Made by a program: the position numbers and the translations under genes. A DNA stretch of 64,000 nt from positions 42,103 through 106,102 of the forward strand of contig LUCM01004688.1 in assembly GCA_008360955.1 (NCBI GenBank), read 5' to 3'. Every line of letters begins with the position of its first letter. Position 1 is the stretch's first letter. Source of the stretch: Fasciolopsis buskii. Its lineage: Eukaryota; Platyhelminthes; Trematoda; Plagiorchiida; Fasciolidae. Positions 50,801 to 61,700 of the stretch are shown here, one piece after another. The notes beneath the pieces are model-generated. The model made no database searches and had not been told where the DNA came from. It was given only the letters and a program-made list of their open reading frames with translations.

Positions 50801-51840
50801 CAAATGAGCTTTGGTTTGAGCAGACCTAGATAAACCGCCTGGTGATAGAAAATTAAAAAAACAGTTATGATGACTTGGCAAAAGTCATTTTGATAGTTGT
50901 CGTTCTACTAAACGGGTTGGGACTGGACTTGAAGCAAGTGGACCGACGAAAGCCACTCGAAGAAAGGGCTGCAAAATCTAAATTTTAAAGCAACCTAAAC
51001 GACTGGATCTTTTTTCTTGGTGTTTCCGCCCGAATGTTTATTTGCGCGAGATAGATCAAGTTTTCAATGTGCTAGATGTGGTGCGTTTGCAACGTTAATT
51101 AACTTCACGTCTACCAATTTTGAGGACAGGAATAGTGTTTAACAAGCTACTGAAGAGCGTTTTGGAACTTTGGCTCGAACGTCCCCACAGTTTAGTCGTA
51201 TATACATCTAAAAAAGCTTGAGTCACTTATTGCTTTTGCCTCCGCATCGGGACATTCTACCAGTTTTCCATCGTTTGATAGTCTTTGGTCTTCGCAAAAT
51301 AACCTCGGGCTAGTTTTAGCAAGCATAGCTTGAGTTGGAGTAAACATAATTTAATTCGCTGAATACGTAGCTATGAACAAGATTCATACTAGGATACCCG
51401 GTCACGTTTTGGATCTTTCGGTTCACAAATGATGTGTCCTCTTGTCACATTGGCTGTGAAAACGTGTTTTGTCTACTCTATGCAGAGAATCCAAAAACAT
51501 CTTGAAACTACTCACTGACGGTCAGAAATCGTTGAAAGACAGAAAAACTTAGGGAGAAAGTCAAACCGTGTACCGACATACCTAATTCGCGTACCCATAA
51601 CATTTGAAACTGTTCACCAAACTCAGACATGTTTACTCTATCAAATTCACAATTTAATTATTATATGGAATCCGTGTAGGCGTTCTACCGTTGGCGCTCA
51701 CATTTATTTCCAAAGGAAACAGATACACATTCAAAGAGAAAATTCCTAATGTGCGCAAACAATATGACTCGTCTGTTTTTTCATGAAAATTTATTACAAC
51801 CATTTTGCTCTCCAGTAAATTGCATTCAACTTCAATAATC
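47870..51840. other. No gene recognised
   Basis: Only short frames were found. The minus frame at 50099-50302 looks mildly coding but lacks a clear acceptor. Confidence 0.35.
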
Positions 51841-52124
51841 CCGATTGTGCATTGTCACATGTTGTAAGCAGCTTCAAAAGACAGACGAGAAGTAAGATCT
51901 ACGATCTCACTATGCCATTGCATACTAGCATGTGCATCGAATTTGACGTCCAGTTTCCTGTTAACGTAAGATCAAATTTGAATTCACTCCTACTTGACCA
52001 CAATCCCCAACGTATTGGACGAAAACTCAGGCACGCTTATCAAGAGACTGAAAAATTAACCCAGTTAAACAAATGCTACCTTATTTACACTTTCCCACTT
52101 GATTTTGCTATTAGTGTTATTGTT

Positions 52125-52612
52125 ACCGTTGCTCTTGATGTTGGTTCCGCTGTTCTTGTCGTTGCTTTTGCTCTTGTTGTCGCTTGTGTCCTTCTTATTG
52201 TTCTTGCTGCTGTCGTTGTCGTTGTTAACGTTTTTGTCGTTGTAGTCTTTAGTGTTACCGTTGTTGCGACTGCTGTCATTGCTCTTGTACATGTTAATGT
52301 TGTTGCTACCGTTTTCGTTGTTGTTGTGGTTGTTTGTCTTGCCATTACCCTCCTTCTTGTCCTGGCTGTTGTCGTTGTTGTCCTTGTTCTTGTTACTGCT
52401 GGGGCCGTCGTTGCTGTCGTTATCGTTGTTGCCACTGTTTTTGCTGTTATTTTCATTGTTGTTACCCTCGTTGTTGTTTTTTCCTAATGCCGTCCTTGAT
52501 TTTGTTGCTGTTCCTGTTGCTGTCGTTGTTGTCGTTGTTGTTGTCGTTGTCGGTCTTGTTGCTCTTGTTGTCGGTCTTGTTGTTGTGTCTCCCCCTGTTG
52601 CTCTATTTTGGT
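52125..52612. repeat. Long imperfect trinucleotide repeat (GTT/CTT/GTC)
   Basis: Nearly 500 bases of pyrimidine-rich triplets (GTT, CTT, GTC, GCT, TTG). It makes every forward frame hydrophobic (Val, Leu, Ala, Cys) and the reverse frames Asn/Thr/Lys-rich, giving long overlapping ORFs on both strands (51852-52487 plus, 52252-52653 plus, 52085-52456 minus) that are artefacts of the repeat. Confidence 0.85.
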
Positions 52613-53596
52613 TGGTGATTACCGGAAACTGGTACCAAAATTACCAAATTTAAGTTGTTTGTTATGGCGCCTTGGATGCACTACTTCATTGTTGAACATC
52701 CTGAAGTATGAAAGATCGAAATAAAGCTGGTTGCTACCTAGGTCAGGTACATTTATCGAACATTTTCAACCATCTTATGTGAAACTGAACACAAACCATC
52801 AAGTACATTTGTAATCCACTAGAACATCGCCGTAATTTTGTATGTGGCATGAAAATCACAACCTGACGATTGCCGCACCCCAAAAGAGATCCAGACACCT
52901 AAAAGACCAAAACACGCTCATTTTTGTTCATACAAGCTTCAGAACCAATGTGTCCAATTTAACTTAGCCACGATCTCATCAACGGGCGTTCGAATTTTTG
53001 TACAACAAAGTTCCGAGTCTTGTGCATACCAGGTTTCACACTGAATTGCTTCCATGCTTCCGTGCCATTGCATAGCCTATGCGTCTCTGCCTGTTTTCGT
53101 GCTTGCTTGACACGTGACAATCTTGGTGCCCCCATGCTCAAAAATACTTGATCGTTGTGCCGTAACATACCCCATTCATGCACAGACACACATGAATATA
53201 AGCAAATTCGCGAGCACAGAACAGAACAAAATATGACTATCATGCACTCACTCTCATCGTCAGCCGCACCAAGCCGACGATTGGTGTAAACAAAATGAAC
53301 GCGGAGCACAAAATCAATTTCCCTCCTCCCTAGAAAATACTACACACTCAGTATGATAGCCTTTTAATTAAAACCAAATTTCACTCAGTCATTGTTTCAC
53401 GAGCTGACGCGAGCACGGGTGCGCAGAGATGAGTAACATGCAGACAACTAGCTAGCTCGTTCACACCTCTACAATTCGAAGGGAGGAGGGGTGCAAGAAC
53501 GACAAAGCAATCGGTTCACCTTTTCGTTTCGTGCAATTTGTCTGGTTGTTAATAATTCGTTCTATTGGAAGAGGGCTCCGGAGTTTCCAAATTTCA

Positions 53597-53603
53597 TATA
53601 AAA
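53597..53603 (+). promoter_or_regulatory. TATA box candidate for the SLO-like gene
   Basis: TATAAAA lies about 70 bases upstream of the predicted start codon at 53672. A transcription start near 53627 would give a short leader. It could be chance in AT-rich DNA. Confidence 0.3.
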
Positions 53604-53671
53604 CCATTTAATCCGCCAGAAAGATTTCGTATGTTTCATTTAATCGAGCATTTATTGTGTTATTCCACGGC

Positions 53672-53926
53672 ATGTATGCGGCTTATAACGTCACATCTAC
53701 GTCGGATTGTGAAAGAAACGCTTTGGTGGTGTTCGGTTCAAGCACAGCTATTCTGCTTATTGGAGCCACGGTCATCATGGTAGCCCGCTTTGTTGCATGG
53801 CATCGAAAACAAGTGGATGCGGACGAGGACAGCTTGCATGAGTTGATTCATTCTCGACAAATGGGTTGGTTTCCCAGACAGGCCGAACGTATCTTACTCG
53901 GCAAACCACTGTTCGGCAAAATCTTG
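53672..53926 (+). CDS. SLO-like exon 1: N-terminus, S0, start of S0-S1 linker
   Basis: The ATG at 53672 gives 85 codons ending at donor GTATGT. The outside N-terminus is short (MYAAYNVTSTSDCER, with one NVT glycosylation site), as in BK channels. S0 spans residues 17-38 (VVFGSSTAILLIGATVIMVA). The linker contains MGWFPRQAERILL, matching the GWMTSVKDWA region of human SLO1, but is about 15 residues shorter. GTG at 53657 is in frame, but ATG is preferred; an upstream coding exon cannot be excluded. Confidence 0.8.
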
Positions 53927-56911
53927 GTATGTTGTTTATCTTTGCAAGCCGCGATCCAACGGTCTTGCTTATTCACGTGGACATCTTTCGTTCTCACCAT
54001 TCAATCAATAACTTGTTCATCGTTTAGGCACTAGCTATAGATGATCAATCGTCCCTCCACTGACTAACTCCCTAGAGAATTTGGTCTATTTTTAGTTCAA
54101 CACGTAAGATTTAGGCCGCTCTGAGTGGTTTTGATAAAGTAGTCAATAACTGCGTGATCGAGTGAATGACGACTTCTTATAGGAACAGGAATTAGGGGGA
54201 GTTTGTTTGGGAAAAAGATTGACGGTTAAGAGGAATCGTCACAGAGGTGGCCAAACGGATAAGTTCGTGGCGTTTGGACGTGAAGGTTGCGGTTTTGAAT
54301 CATCTCGCCGCCGGTCAAATTCCTCACCTGGCAGCCCTCTGTTGGCAATGGCCCCCTTCCTGAAAAACGATGTACATTATCTCATTATTAAAGGAAGTAA
54401 AAGATAAAAGATAAAAGATAAAGATCTCCCGATGAAGGACCGCATGATCATACTGTTTCCAAAAGTACATAATCCTAAGTATTAGATCAACTTATGTGAT
54501 AATTCATTATTCATTGACTTATCTAACTGTTCATCCGGCCGAGAATTCGCTCATCCAGCTAATTTACTAACTCACCGTTTGAACCCATTTGCTTGTTCAC
54601 TTCCTTAGTCGATAATTTACTGACTATTCATTAATTAGTCCATTAAATCACTCCTAATACTTTACTATTCATCTGGTCATTCGTCCATCCATTCATCCGA
54701 ACATTAGTTTGTTCACTCGTTTTATTAATGCATGATATCTCCCTATCAGTTGCGCATTATTTGGTTCCCTCGTCAGCCCTCCAGTCCTTGTCAGTTCAAT
54801 GGATTAGGCTTTTGCTTATTCATTCACTCATTAATTAATTAATTAATTAATTAATTAATTAATTAATTCATTCATTCCACGATTCGCCTATTGCCTCAAA
54901 CTCCAAATCATCTGCGGTATTGTCCCGGCCTTTCTTCAGATCTTAATACGAGCTATTCTCTACGCAATATGTGCAGCCATCTACGTGACAAACACCTACA
55001 GGTGAGCGAAAAGACAACTGTCATCCGAGAAACTTCACATTCCGTCCAGATACGACAAATATTTGTGCCTGTTGACCACTATGCGACCGCAATATGTGAT
55101 CGAATTGGCTAGCAATTTATTCTTCCTATTTATATTCATGTTGAAGGTAAGTTAATTCATTTCATTCGCCTATTCGCGTTCTTTGGAAAACCCGAGAGAT
55201 ACGACCCAAATATTTTATTTTGTATTTTTGTAGATCACAGCCTCAAAAAATGTGCTCAAAACCTGGTTCAGTTTGGACTGTCTAGTTGATTATTACACAA
55301 TACTACCTATTATTATGGCCCCACTTCTTGGACGTTATCACTATAGTGAGTATGGTTGTGTTCACTCCTTAGTGATTCATTGTTTAGAATCACTTACTTG
55401 TCCTCCATTTTCTTTTCTATCCTGCTGCTTTATTATCACTCGGAAAACGAGTTGCGATTTTTTTCAAATTCCGAGTAATGGATAAGATGCACTGCACAAT
55501 TCACTACCGTGCGCCCAATTACGTGAAAGTAATATCATCTAAATATGACTGTGGTTAAACCTCACTATTCCGTTCCAAGTTTAGTCATTTGAGCGCAACA
55601 AATGGCAGGAATATGCTCCCTCCACGGTAAATTACTATTCGCGAATGATCAAAAAGGAATAGGCCCCTGGCCATTAACCGATTTAAAGATGAGAAAAGGC
55701 TTTAACTAATTTCAGGGACTTACTCATTCTAGTTAAATTGGTAGACATTGAATCAAGGAAATAAAAATACATCGTTCATGGCAAAATTATAGTTGTATAA
55801 GGCAAATCCATTTTCATTTACAACGACCGACACTGTCTTGGTCAAAACTCCGAGACTGGGGACACTTCTCACACAACAGATTTGATTGTCACATTCATGT
55901 TATTCATTGACTATGCATTAGCAAATCTTCATGTATGGCAAGATATACCAAACGAGCGCAAAATGTTCCGTTCAGTAAACCAAATTATAAGACCAAACTC
56001 CTTTAAAAAACAGCGTTAACAAAATGCGAAGTTTTCCGGTCTCCTCAATTTTCTCACAGATGTTTTCTTCCCTTAGTGCTTCATTTGGAATGACTTGCCC
56101 CTTTAGAGGCATGTCTTTCAGTCAAACGCTAAACAAAATGTGGGACAACAATCAAGCTTACTTCGCGGTGACTTGAACTACACAGAAAGACTTAAATCTA
56201 TTGCTCTGAGAAATGGGAATAACATGACGGTTAAGTGTATATGCGAACAATCGATTGTAAAAAATGACCAGTCCGTCATTTCCATTCCCAATCCTCGTGT
56301 CCATGAACACTCCAATCCTGTTTGTACTGTACAGTTTCAATCCATTCTCATCACCCCAGTCAGATGTTATGCTCCCAGAAATGGGACCAGTTTCACACCC
56401 ATTCATCCTGACCTATTTATAGTACTTAGGCGTTTCGTGTAAACCATTCAGCAATACTTTCGATTTTTATCGGCTTCCCGTGTGAATTTACTGTAGTTCG
56501 TAATAAATGTACATGGCGTTTATTCGTCTCGATAGGGCAGAGGCTATGATGAAGTAAGATGGTTTGCAAAACATTATACTTATCGCATGTATTGGTTGTA
56601 GCAAGTAAAATTTCATCTAGAACTATGACGAGGTAGAATAACCATTGCCTCACTTAAGGATAAGAACAAAACCATGATATGTTCAATTTCGTTCCCTCTC
56701 CTAACCATCGAACGCCTTCCACTCCCTGACGTCGCATCCATGAATTTTTCGGATTGCAGTTTTCGGGTTTCTCTATTTCACAAAAATCACCAAAATCACG
56801 GAAGCTGTGGTCCTTTTGAACTTAGTCGATCAGGAACGCAGCATTCGCAAACTAAAATTAATCTCACAGTTGCTCGCTGCTTGGTTCACGTTCGCCGGGA
56901 TTATTTTGTTG
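53672..56911 (+). CDS. Divergent SLO/BK-type potassium channel alpha subunit, 5' half
   Basis: Five exons (53672-53926, 54940-55001, 55050-55146, 55234-55345, 56760-56911) join in consistent phase (0, 2, 0, 1, 0) to give 226 residues covering S0 to S5. SLO channels are tetrameric membrane potassium channels gated by voltage and intracellular calcium. From residue 124 to 226 the model aligns to human SLO1 without gaps at an offset of 29. Equivalents of D153, R167, D186 and R213 are E124, K138, D157 and K184; R207 and R210 become G178 and Y181. Identity is only about 25-30%, so this is likely a fast-evolving paralogue. The pore, S6 and RCK domains are not confirmed. Confidence 0.85.
54243..54424 (+). 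repeat. tRNA-derived SINE with (TAAAAGA)n tail (copy B)
   Basis: GTGGCCAAACGGATAAG carries the A box; the B box is degraded (GGTTTTGAATC). The body CTGGCAGCCCTCTGTTGGCAA and CCCCCTTCCTGAAAAACGATG is the best example of the family's 3' half, followed by three TAAAAGA units. It lies in sense orientation inside intron 1 of the SLO-like gene. Confidence 0.75.
54832..54868. repeat. (TTAA)n microsatellite
   Basis: About nine perfect TTAA units in intron 1 of the SLO-like gene, at the end of a degenerate TCAT-rich tract. Confidence 0.9.
54940..55001 (+). CDS. SLO-like exon 2: S1
   Basis: A 62-base exon between CTTTCTTCAG and donor GTGAGC codes ILIRAILYAICAAIYVTNTY, matching S1 of human SLO1 (VVLVFALSIGALVIYFIDS). 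It leaves in phase 2. The following intron is only 48 bases, a size known for flatworm genes. Confidence 0.8.
55050..55146 (+). CDS. SLO-like exon 3: S1-S2 loop and S2
   Basis: A 97-base exon between TTCCGTCCAG and donor GTAAGT. The loop keeps one cysteine, and S2 reads YVIELASNLFFLFIFMLK against LQIDMAFNVFFLLYFGLR in human SLO1. E124 replaces D153 and K138 replaces R167, so both voltage-sensor charges keep their sign. Confidence 0.8.
55234..55345 (+). CDS. SLO-like exon 4: S2-S3 loop and S3
   Basis: A 112-base exon between TTTTTGTAG and donor GTGAGT codes KTWFSLDCLVDYYTILPIIM within 37 residues, leaving in phase 1. It aligns without gaps to human [20 protein letters not shown]. D157 is the equivalent of D186. 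Confidence 0.85.
56760..56911 (+). CDS. SLO-like exon 5: S4, S4-S5 linker and S5
   Basis: A 152-base exon between CGGATTGCAG and donor GTAAGT, phase 1 to 0. S4 reads FGFLYFTKITKITEAVVLLN, with K184 and K187 but no arginine; the linker QERSIRKLKLISQLLAAW matches TSNSIKLVNLLSIFISTW, and S5 ends TFAGIILL like TAAGFIHL. Alignment to human SLO1 is gap-free over all 50 residues. A longer open frame in another phase covers the same bases but matches nothing. Confidence 0.85.
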
Positions 56912-56971
56912 GTAAGTCACATTGAAGAATAAAGTATTTGTAGCCGTTTTCTTTTACTCTTTGCTACTAAG

Positions 56972-57064
56972 AGAAAGTGGGTACATTGCAAACTGTATCG
57001 AATGCAACGAATACTGGTCACAGTGTATTCGACATTTGTGATTGCGTGGTGTTTAGCCAATGAC
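56972..57064 (+). CDS. Candidate SLO-like exon 6 without a K+ filter
   Basis: It follows exon 5 after a 60-base intron with a good acceptor (TTTTACTCTTTGCTACTAAG). In the required phase 0 it codes 31 residues including RILVTVYSTFVIAWCLA, then donor GTATGT. If the frame continues to about 57116 instead, it gains CLAFVFVFESLKLIGVR, recalling the end of S6 in SLO1 (GLAMFASYVPEIIELIGNR). No GYG filter, and about 25 residues fewer than expected between S5 and the end of S6. It is either a false exon or an unusual pore-less form. Confidence 0.3.
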
Positions 57065-57119
57065 GTATGTCTAGCTTTTGTTTTCGTTTTTGAATCTCTG
57101 AAGTTGATCGGTGTTAGGT

Positions 57120-58670
57120 GTCGAACTTTGAGACTGTTGCGTAAAAATCCATACATTTCTACTTAAGCTGCCCTGGATGACGCTTTACCAAAAACAGGCT
57201 CCATTAAACAAGTCTTATTTACTGCTTATCGTCGTGGCCTTGTTTCTATCAAGTTATGAGAAAAAAATAATTACTAAAACCTTTTACCTAAATGTCAGAT
57301 TATTGGCAGTCACTCTGGAAAAGTTGGCTGAACCCTGATCGTGAGCCAGCGTGAAGCGACGTGCAAAGTACACGGGACTTTGAACAATGGCCTCGGCAAA
57401 GAAGGGTTTAATGGGTACCTAGAAAGTACACCTTCATTCAAATGGCACACGTGCTCTCGATTGTCAAAACAATTTGCCCATAGTTGTACTAATTTGTCGG
57501 CTAGATCTTTGGGACAACAGGTTCTAGATAAGTCCCTCTACTTTAATTTGAAGACAGAATAGTATCGAACAGACAGGTGAATAGTTAGCGATGATGGTGA
57601 CCTAACACGTGTCTGTGGGCCGCGTTTTTTCTGTTTCGCATTCTTCATTTCACTTTCTGTTAAATGTAAGTTTATATACACAATATATATGTGGATGCAT
57701 AAGTATATATATAACTATGTATTAGATTCTGATGAAAAATACGAGAATTCCGCTTATGCGTTACCTTACTAGCGGCAATAACCGCGAGACCGGTGTTGTA
57801 CTTCGGTGTTCACTAACCCACATACTAATTACAGTTGACGGTTACATATATACATGTTAATAGAGTTTTGAAATCCGTGACATTAATTAGTAAAATATAA
57901 CGGTTCCAAAGTGAATACTGAACTGGCACAATATGCATATCCCGTCAAGACTTCGTGCGAATCAGTTTTGACAATTTATGGTCCTATGTTGTTTGGATTT
58001 AAGAGCGGAATGAAGAATCCACGTGGTTCTATGTAAGCGGAAAATGTCCGTCTTAGTCTAGAAGTTATTCCTCTTAACCGCTGTACAACCGAAATGATGT
58101 GATCGAAACTTGACTAATACGCCTTTCTGATCACAATATCAGTGAATTGTATTCATCCCAAAATTAAGTTATGTCTCATTTTGCTTCTAATGATTAGTTG
58201 CAATTGCTTAAGTTGTTTGTTATGGGCTCGAACCCAGCATTTATGCTTTGGTTCTGAGAGCTGGAGTCTGACAGATCATAAAGAAATATCTACTCATATT
58301 TTTTCGCATTCCAAAAATCGATACAACGCGTTAGTTTTGGAACATGAAATTTCAGCTTGCGGATAGAAATGCAACTGTCATCAAGCAATCGCAGTCTCAC
58401 CTAGTGAGCATAAAGGATGCATACCACCATCCAGCATTGTCGTAGGGTTCAATCAAAAGTTCGAGTGAACCAAATGTTTAAAGTTAGGGGAATCGGAATT
58501 TACAAATTAGAATTATAAAAAATGGTAACCACTTAGGATCGTAAAGACCGATGTGATAATAGATACAATCGAAATGACAGCACTCGTGAAAACCTGCGCA
58601 TTCTCAGACCATCCATTTGAGGGAAATCGGAGACCACTGGAAATGGAAGTTACATCAAGATTTATTTAGT
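57120..58670. other. No gene recognised (possible SLO-like intron)
   Basis: No exon could be tied to the SLO-like model. Scattered TA-rich microsatellite patches lie at 57665-57715. Confidence 0.35.
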
Positions 58671-58674
58671 TGCT

Positions 58675-58795
58675 TAAATATACATGCGTGTACATATACA
58701 TGTACAAATACAAATGCATATATACATACATATATAAATACATATACATATACAAATACCTACCCATGTATATATATATATGCATATATATGACT
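58675..58795. repeat. Compound (TACA)/(TA) microsatellite
   Basis: TACATA, CAAATA and TATA units repeat irregularly over about 120 bases. Confidence 0.8.
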
Positions 58796-58799
58796 ACCC

Positions 58800-61700
58800 G
58801 AGTCATTTTTGGAGAATACCTTTCGGCCAGTGACAGATATTTTTAACTGTGCATTGCTCACTCCTTGATTGTCATGATTCGTATTAGTTGGCTAGTAGGT
58901 GCAAATGGCCTTGAAGTTGTGGACTGTTGTTTCACTTGACCAAAACGTGAACTGGTCACAATGAACCAGCGGTTCTCTGATGGTTTCTCTTCACTCGCAT
59001 TCTCAGAGATATCAAATTCCTATCCTATCTTGCAGTGAGGTCTTGCATCAATTGCTAATCATTCTTCTTATTTGTGATTTATTTTTATTAAAACCTTGCA
59101 GTTCTTTTTAACATGTAATTAAAACTATTTTTATCCATTCCATTAGATGACTGGTGTTGTTGTCCAAATCCTGCTGACCTAAATTGTAAAAAATCAACGA
59201 TCTAGACTGGTGTAGCCCCCTTTCCCACCAAAAAGAGTCGTAGAATCACATCACCAAATGAGGACTTGGATTAGTACCACCGTGTAGCAGAAATCATGAA
59301 GTAGCAGATTTTATCACTGCAAGTAAGATTCCGAAGGACCGTCTGCAATTGCTAAATTCGCATTAGTTGCACCTGGAATGCTATCACGTATCAGTGGGTT
59401 ATTCAATGTCCTAGCTCTCTCACTGTCATCCGCCTTCGTACTCTCTCTCTTTCTCTCTATTTCTTGCACTACCATACAAAATGAAAAGGGCATAAAGACG
59501 TAGGTCAGTCCGAGTGTCGATGCCCCCTGTTTAACCAAGTCACACGTAGCAATTCAATGGCTACAACTCGAAAGATTAACACCGTGAACTTACATCCGGT
59601 TGAATTTGGAGCAGATAAATTCGACTGACACTGTAAGTCGATTGTAAATACGGGAGTGTGATACAGAAAGCATCCATGATTTCACAGACGTGAAATCGAT
59701 CCGAGTTCCGACTTGCTTTTCGAAAAAGCGGTAAGCACAGTCTACACATTCTAACATTTGTCGTGTATTGGCACTCTCGTCGAAGAGGCAGAGAGAACAA
59801 TTCTCTAAGCACTGTATTACACCAGTGGACTGAAACAGTGAAATTATCAGTGAAAGCCTTTTGAACTAATTCTTCATTTTCAAGTCTGATTTCAAATTTC
59901 TTGGTAATCTATTAGATTTGAAATAGGGAAGATGATGATTGATTAAAAAAATTTCATCCCGTATCATCGATACCTGACTAATCAGGGAAAGGGTATAAAT
60001 CCGCTTCATCAGTTGTACGAGCTGGACTCGGTGTCAATACCACCTTCTACTATGCCCTTTTCGGATAGATTAGAGAACCCAGCCCATCAAGAAGTTTAAC
60101 CAAAGAGGAAAAAGTGCTGAATTTGCTTTTATCCTGTTTATTTTCATATTATTGGGCAAAAATCAAACCCACTGTGAAGTATGTCTAGTTGGTCCGCAGC
60201 ACAACTATAAATCCCCGTGACTAGAACTCTCCAGTTTGATCGAAGCGGTCGTTGTTATAAGTTATCTTGCAACAGCGTGAATTCAGAATTCTTCTCTGTT
60301 CTGCTAGTTTGTTTAAATGGCTTTGCACAAATTGCTTTCCTTTGAAAAACGTGGGAACCCAACAGACGATCACTTTTGGGATCAGATCCCGTGCAGATCG
60401 TGGCTTCATTATCTTCGAAGGACACGACAAAACAGCCCCCAGCATGATACAGTTTCAGTGATGGTAAAAAACGTGCTTGTTTAGCATAAAAACCTCCGAT
60501 GGCCGCTGCATATGCGACCAAGTCCAGTGTAACTGAACAGCTGGCAGCCAACGGGTAGCAGCGTTGCCCACTACTCCGATCCTTCGTCACTACGACTAGT
60601 GTGACACTGCGGTCTATTTCGTCGGATCAAGAGTCATTTTTAATGGCCGGATCTTAATGCTTGCTAATGTTATACATTTCAGACCCATTTCTGCATATTG
60701 CACATGATTGTTGGCAACGTAGCTTTCTTCAGTTTGGTCCATTTCCGAAACATTTGGTACTCAAATGTGAGAAATGGGTTTAACCTTTCTTCGCTTTTGA
60801 ACGTGTGAACACTGCACATCAGAAGCTAATCACGTTCTACGGTGACTGGGACACCTGATGGAGAAAACAACTTGGTTGCTGTGCATCCTCAGTCCAGTGG
60901 ACTATATAGACATGAACTGCGTTGCGACACCGTTGGCCAAAAGAAAAAGAAACTTGTTTATTTAAGGTTTTCCTTCTGCTCTAAGGGGATTCCGCCTAGA
61001 CTATAAACTTCGATGATGTTAATTTAACGTGAGGTTTTAGTACATTCCAGTTGAAATGGACTACTACGTCTTCCCAAAGGAATAGAAGCCCGTTCCATTT
61101 CACAACGAATGCGGAGACCGGTACTCGTCAAATTTACCATGGTATGGCTAAAGCTATCATGTTAAATAATGCTCCGCGGCTGTTAAACAAAGATAATCAC
61201 TTGGAGCAATTTGTAACGAAGCATTCGCCGGTGGTTAAGTGACTTGAATGCCAATCACCCGGGCTCTCGTCGGATCTGGGATCTCTCCCTGCCCGTCTGG
61301 GCAGTTTTTTGATGTAGTCAAGGAATTTTTATGATCATTACTGTTGTCGGTTGGGGTGGTCCTCAGTTTGTGGACCAGATTGCGGTGATTCGCAGTCGTG
61401 CTCATTCCGATAGTGAAATGTTGTGATCCCACGTCACACTGACCAGAGACGGTTCCATATCCGGAAATGTATGTTATCAAACCCATGGAGCTATTTTCCA
61501 ACTCATTCTGGGTGAATTGCGTCGATCAGTGCTTGGGGAAAAACGTCAAGATTGGGAGGGATTATTGCTCTGATAGTGGAGTGTCATTAAGTTCCGGCGA
61601 TTGGCTGTTGTTCCGGGAAACTACCTATGGCGATCAATGAATTGACTCTATAAAACAGCCGAGAATCTACTTGGATTCGTGTCTCAGAAATTCCTCTGTT

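Larger units (their letters stand above)
53927..54939 (+). other. SLO-like intron 1
   Basis: GT...AG intron of 1013 bases. It holds a SINE (54243-54424), a region of degenerate TCAT/CATT units (about 54490-54880) and a (TTAA)n tract. The other introns are 48, 87 and 1414 bases. Confidence 0.7.

Noticed and set aside
51852..52487. 211-codon ORF as a multi-pass membrane protein
   Set aside because: The hydrophobic part is a trinucleotide repeat that keeps several frames open; no splice or family support.
56140..56442. SSLLRGDLNYTERLKSIALR as S4 of the SLO-like channel
   Set aside because: Hydrophilic, and the phase from exon 4 gives a stop. The exon at 56760-56911 aligns to S4-S5 without gaps instead.
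56972..57040. Alternative reading ESGYIANCIECNEYWSQC, which recalls the SLO1 turret and YWEC
   Set aside because: It needs entry phase 2, but exon 5 ends in phase 0, and a stop follows before any filter.
60255..60590. 111-residue minus-strand ORF as a gene
   Set aside because: About ten frames of this length are expected by chance in the window; no splice sites or family match support it.
60833..60852. ITFYGDWDT as a potassium-channel selectivity filter for the SLO-like gene
   Set aside because: One residue short of TVGYGD, no pore-helix sequence before it, and a stop four codons later.
61610..61640. TTYGDQ as a filter sequence
   Set aside because: No TVG context, immediate stop, and no hydrophobic pore helix.
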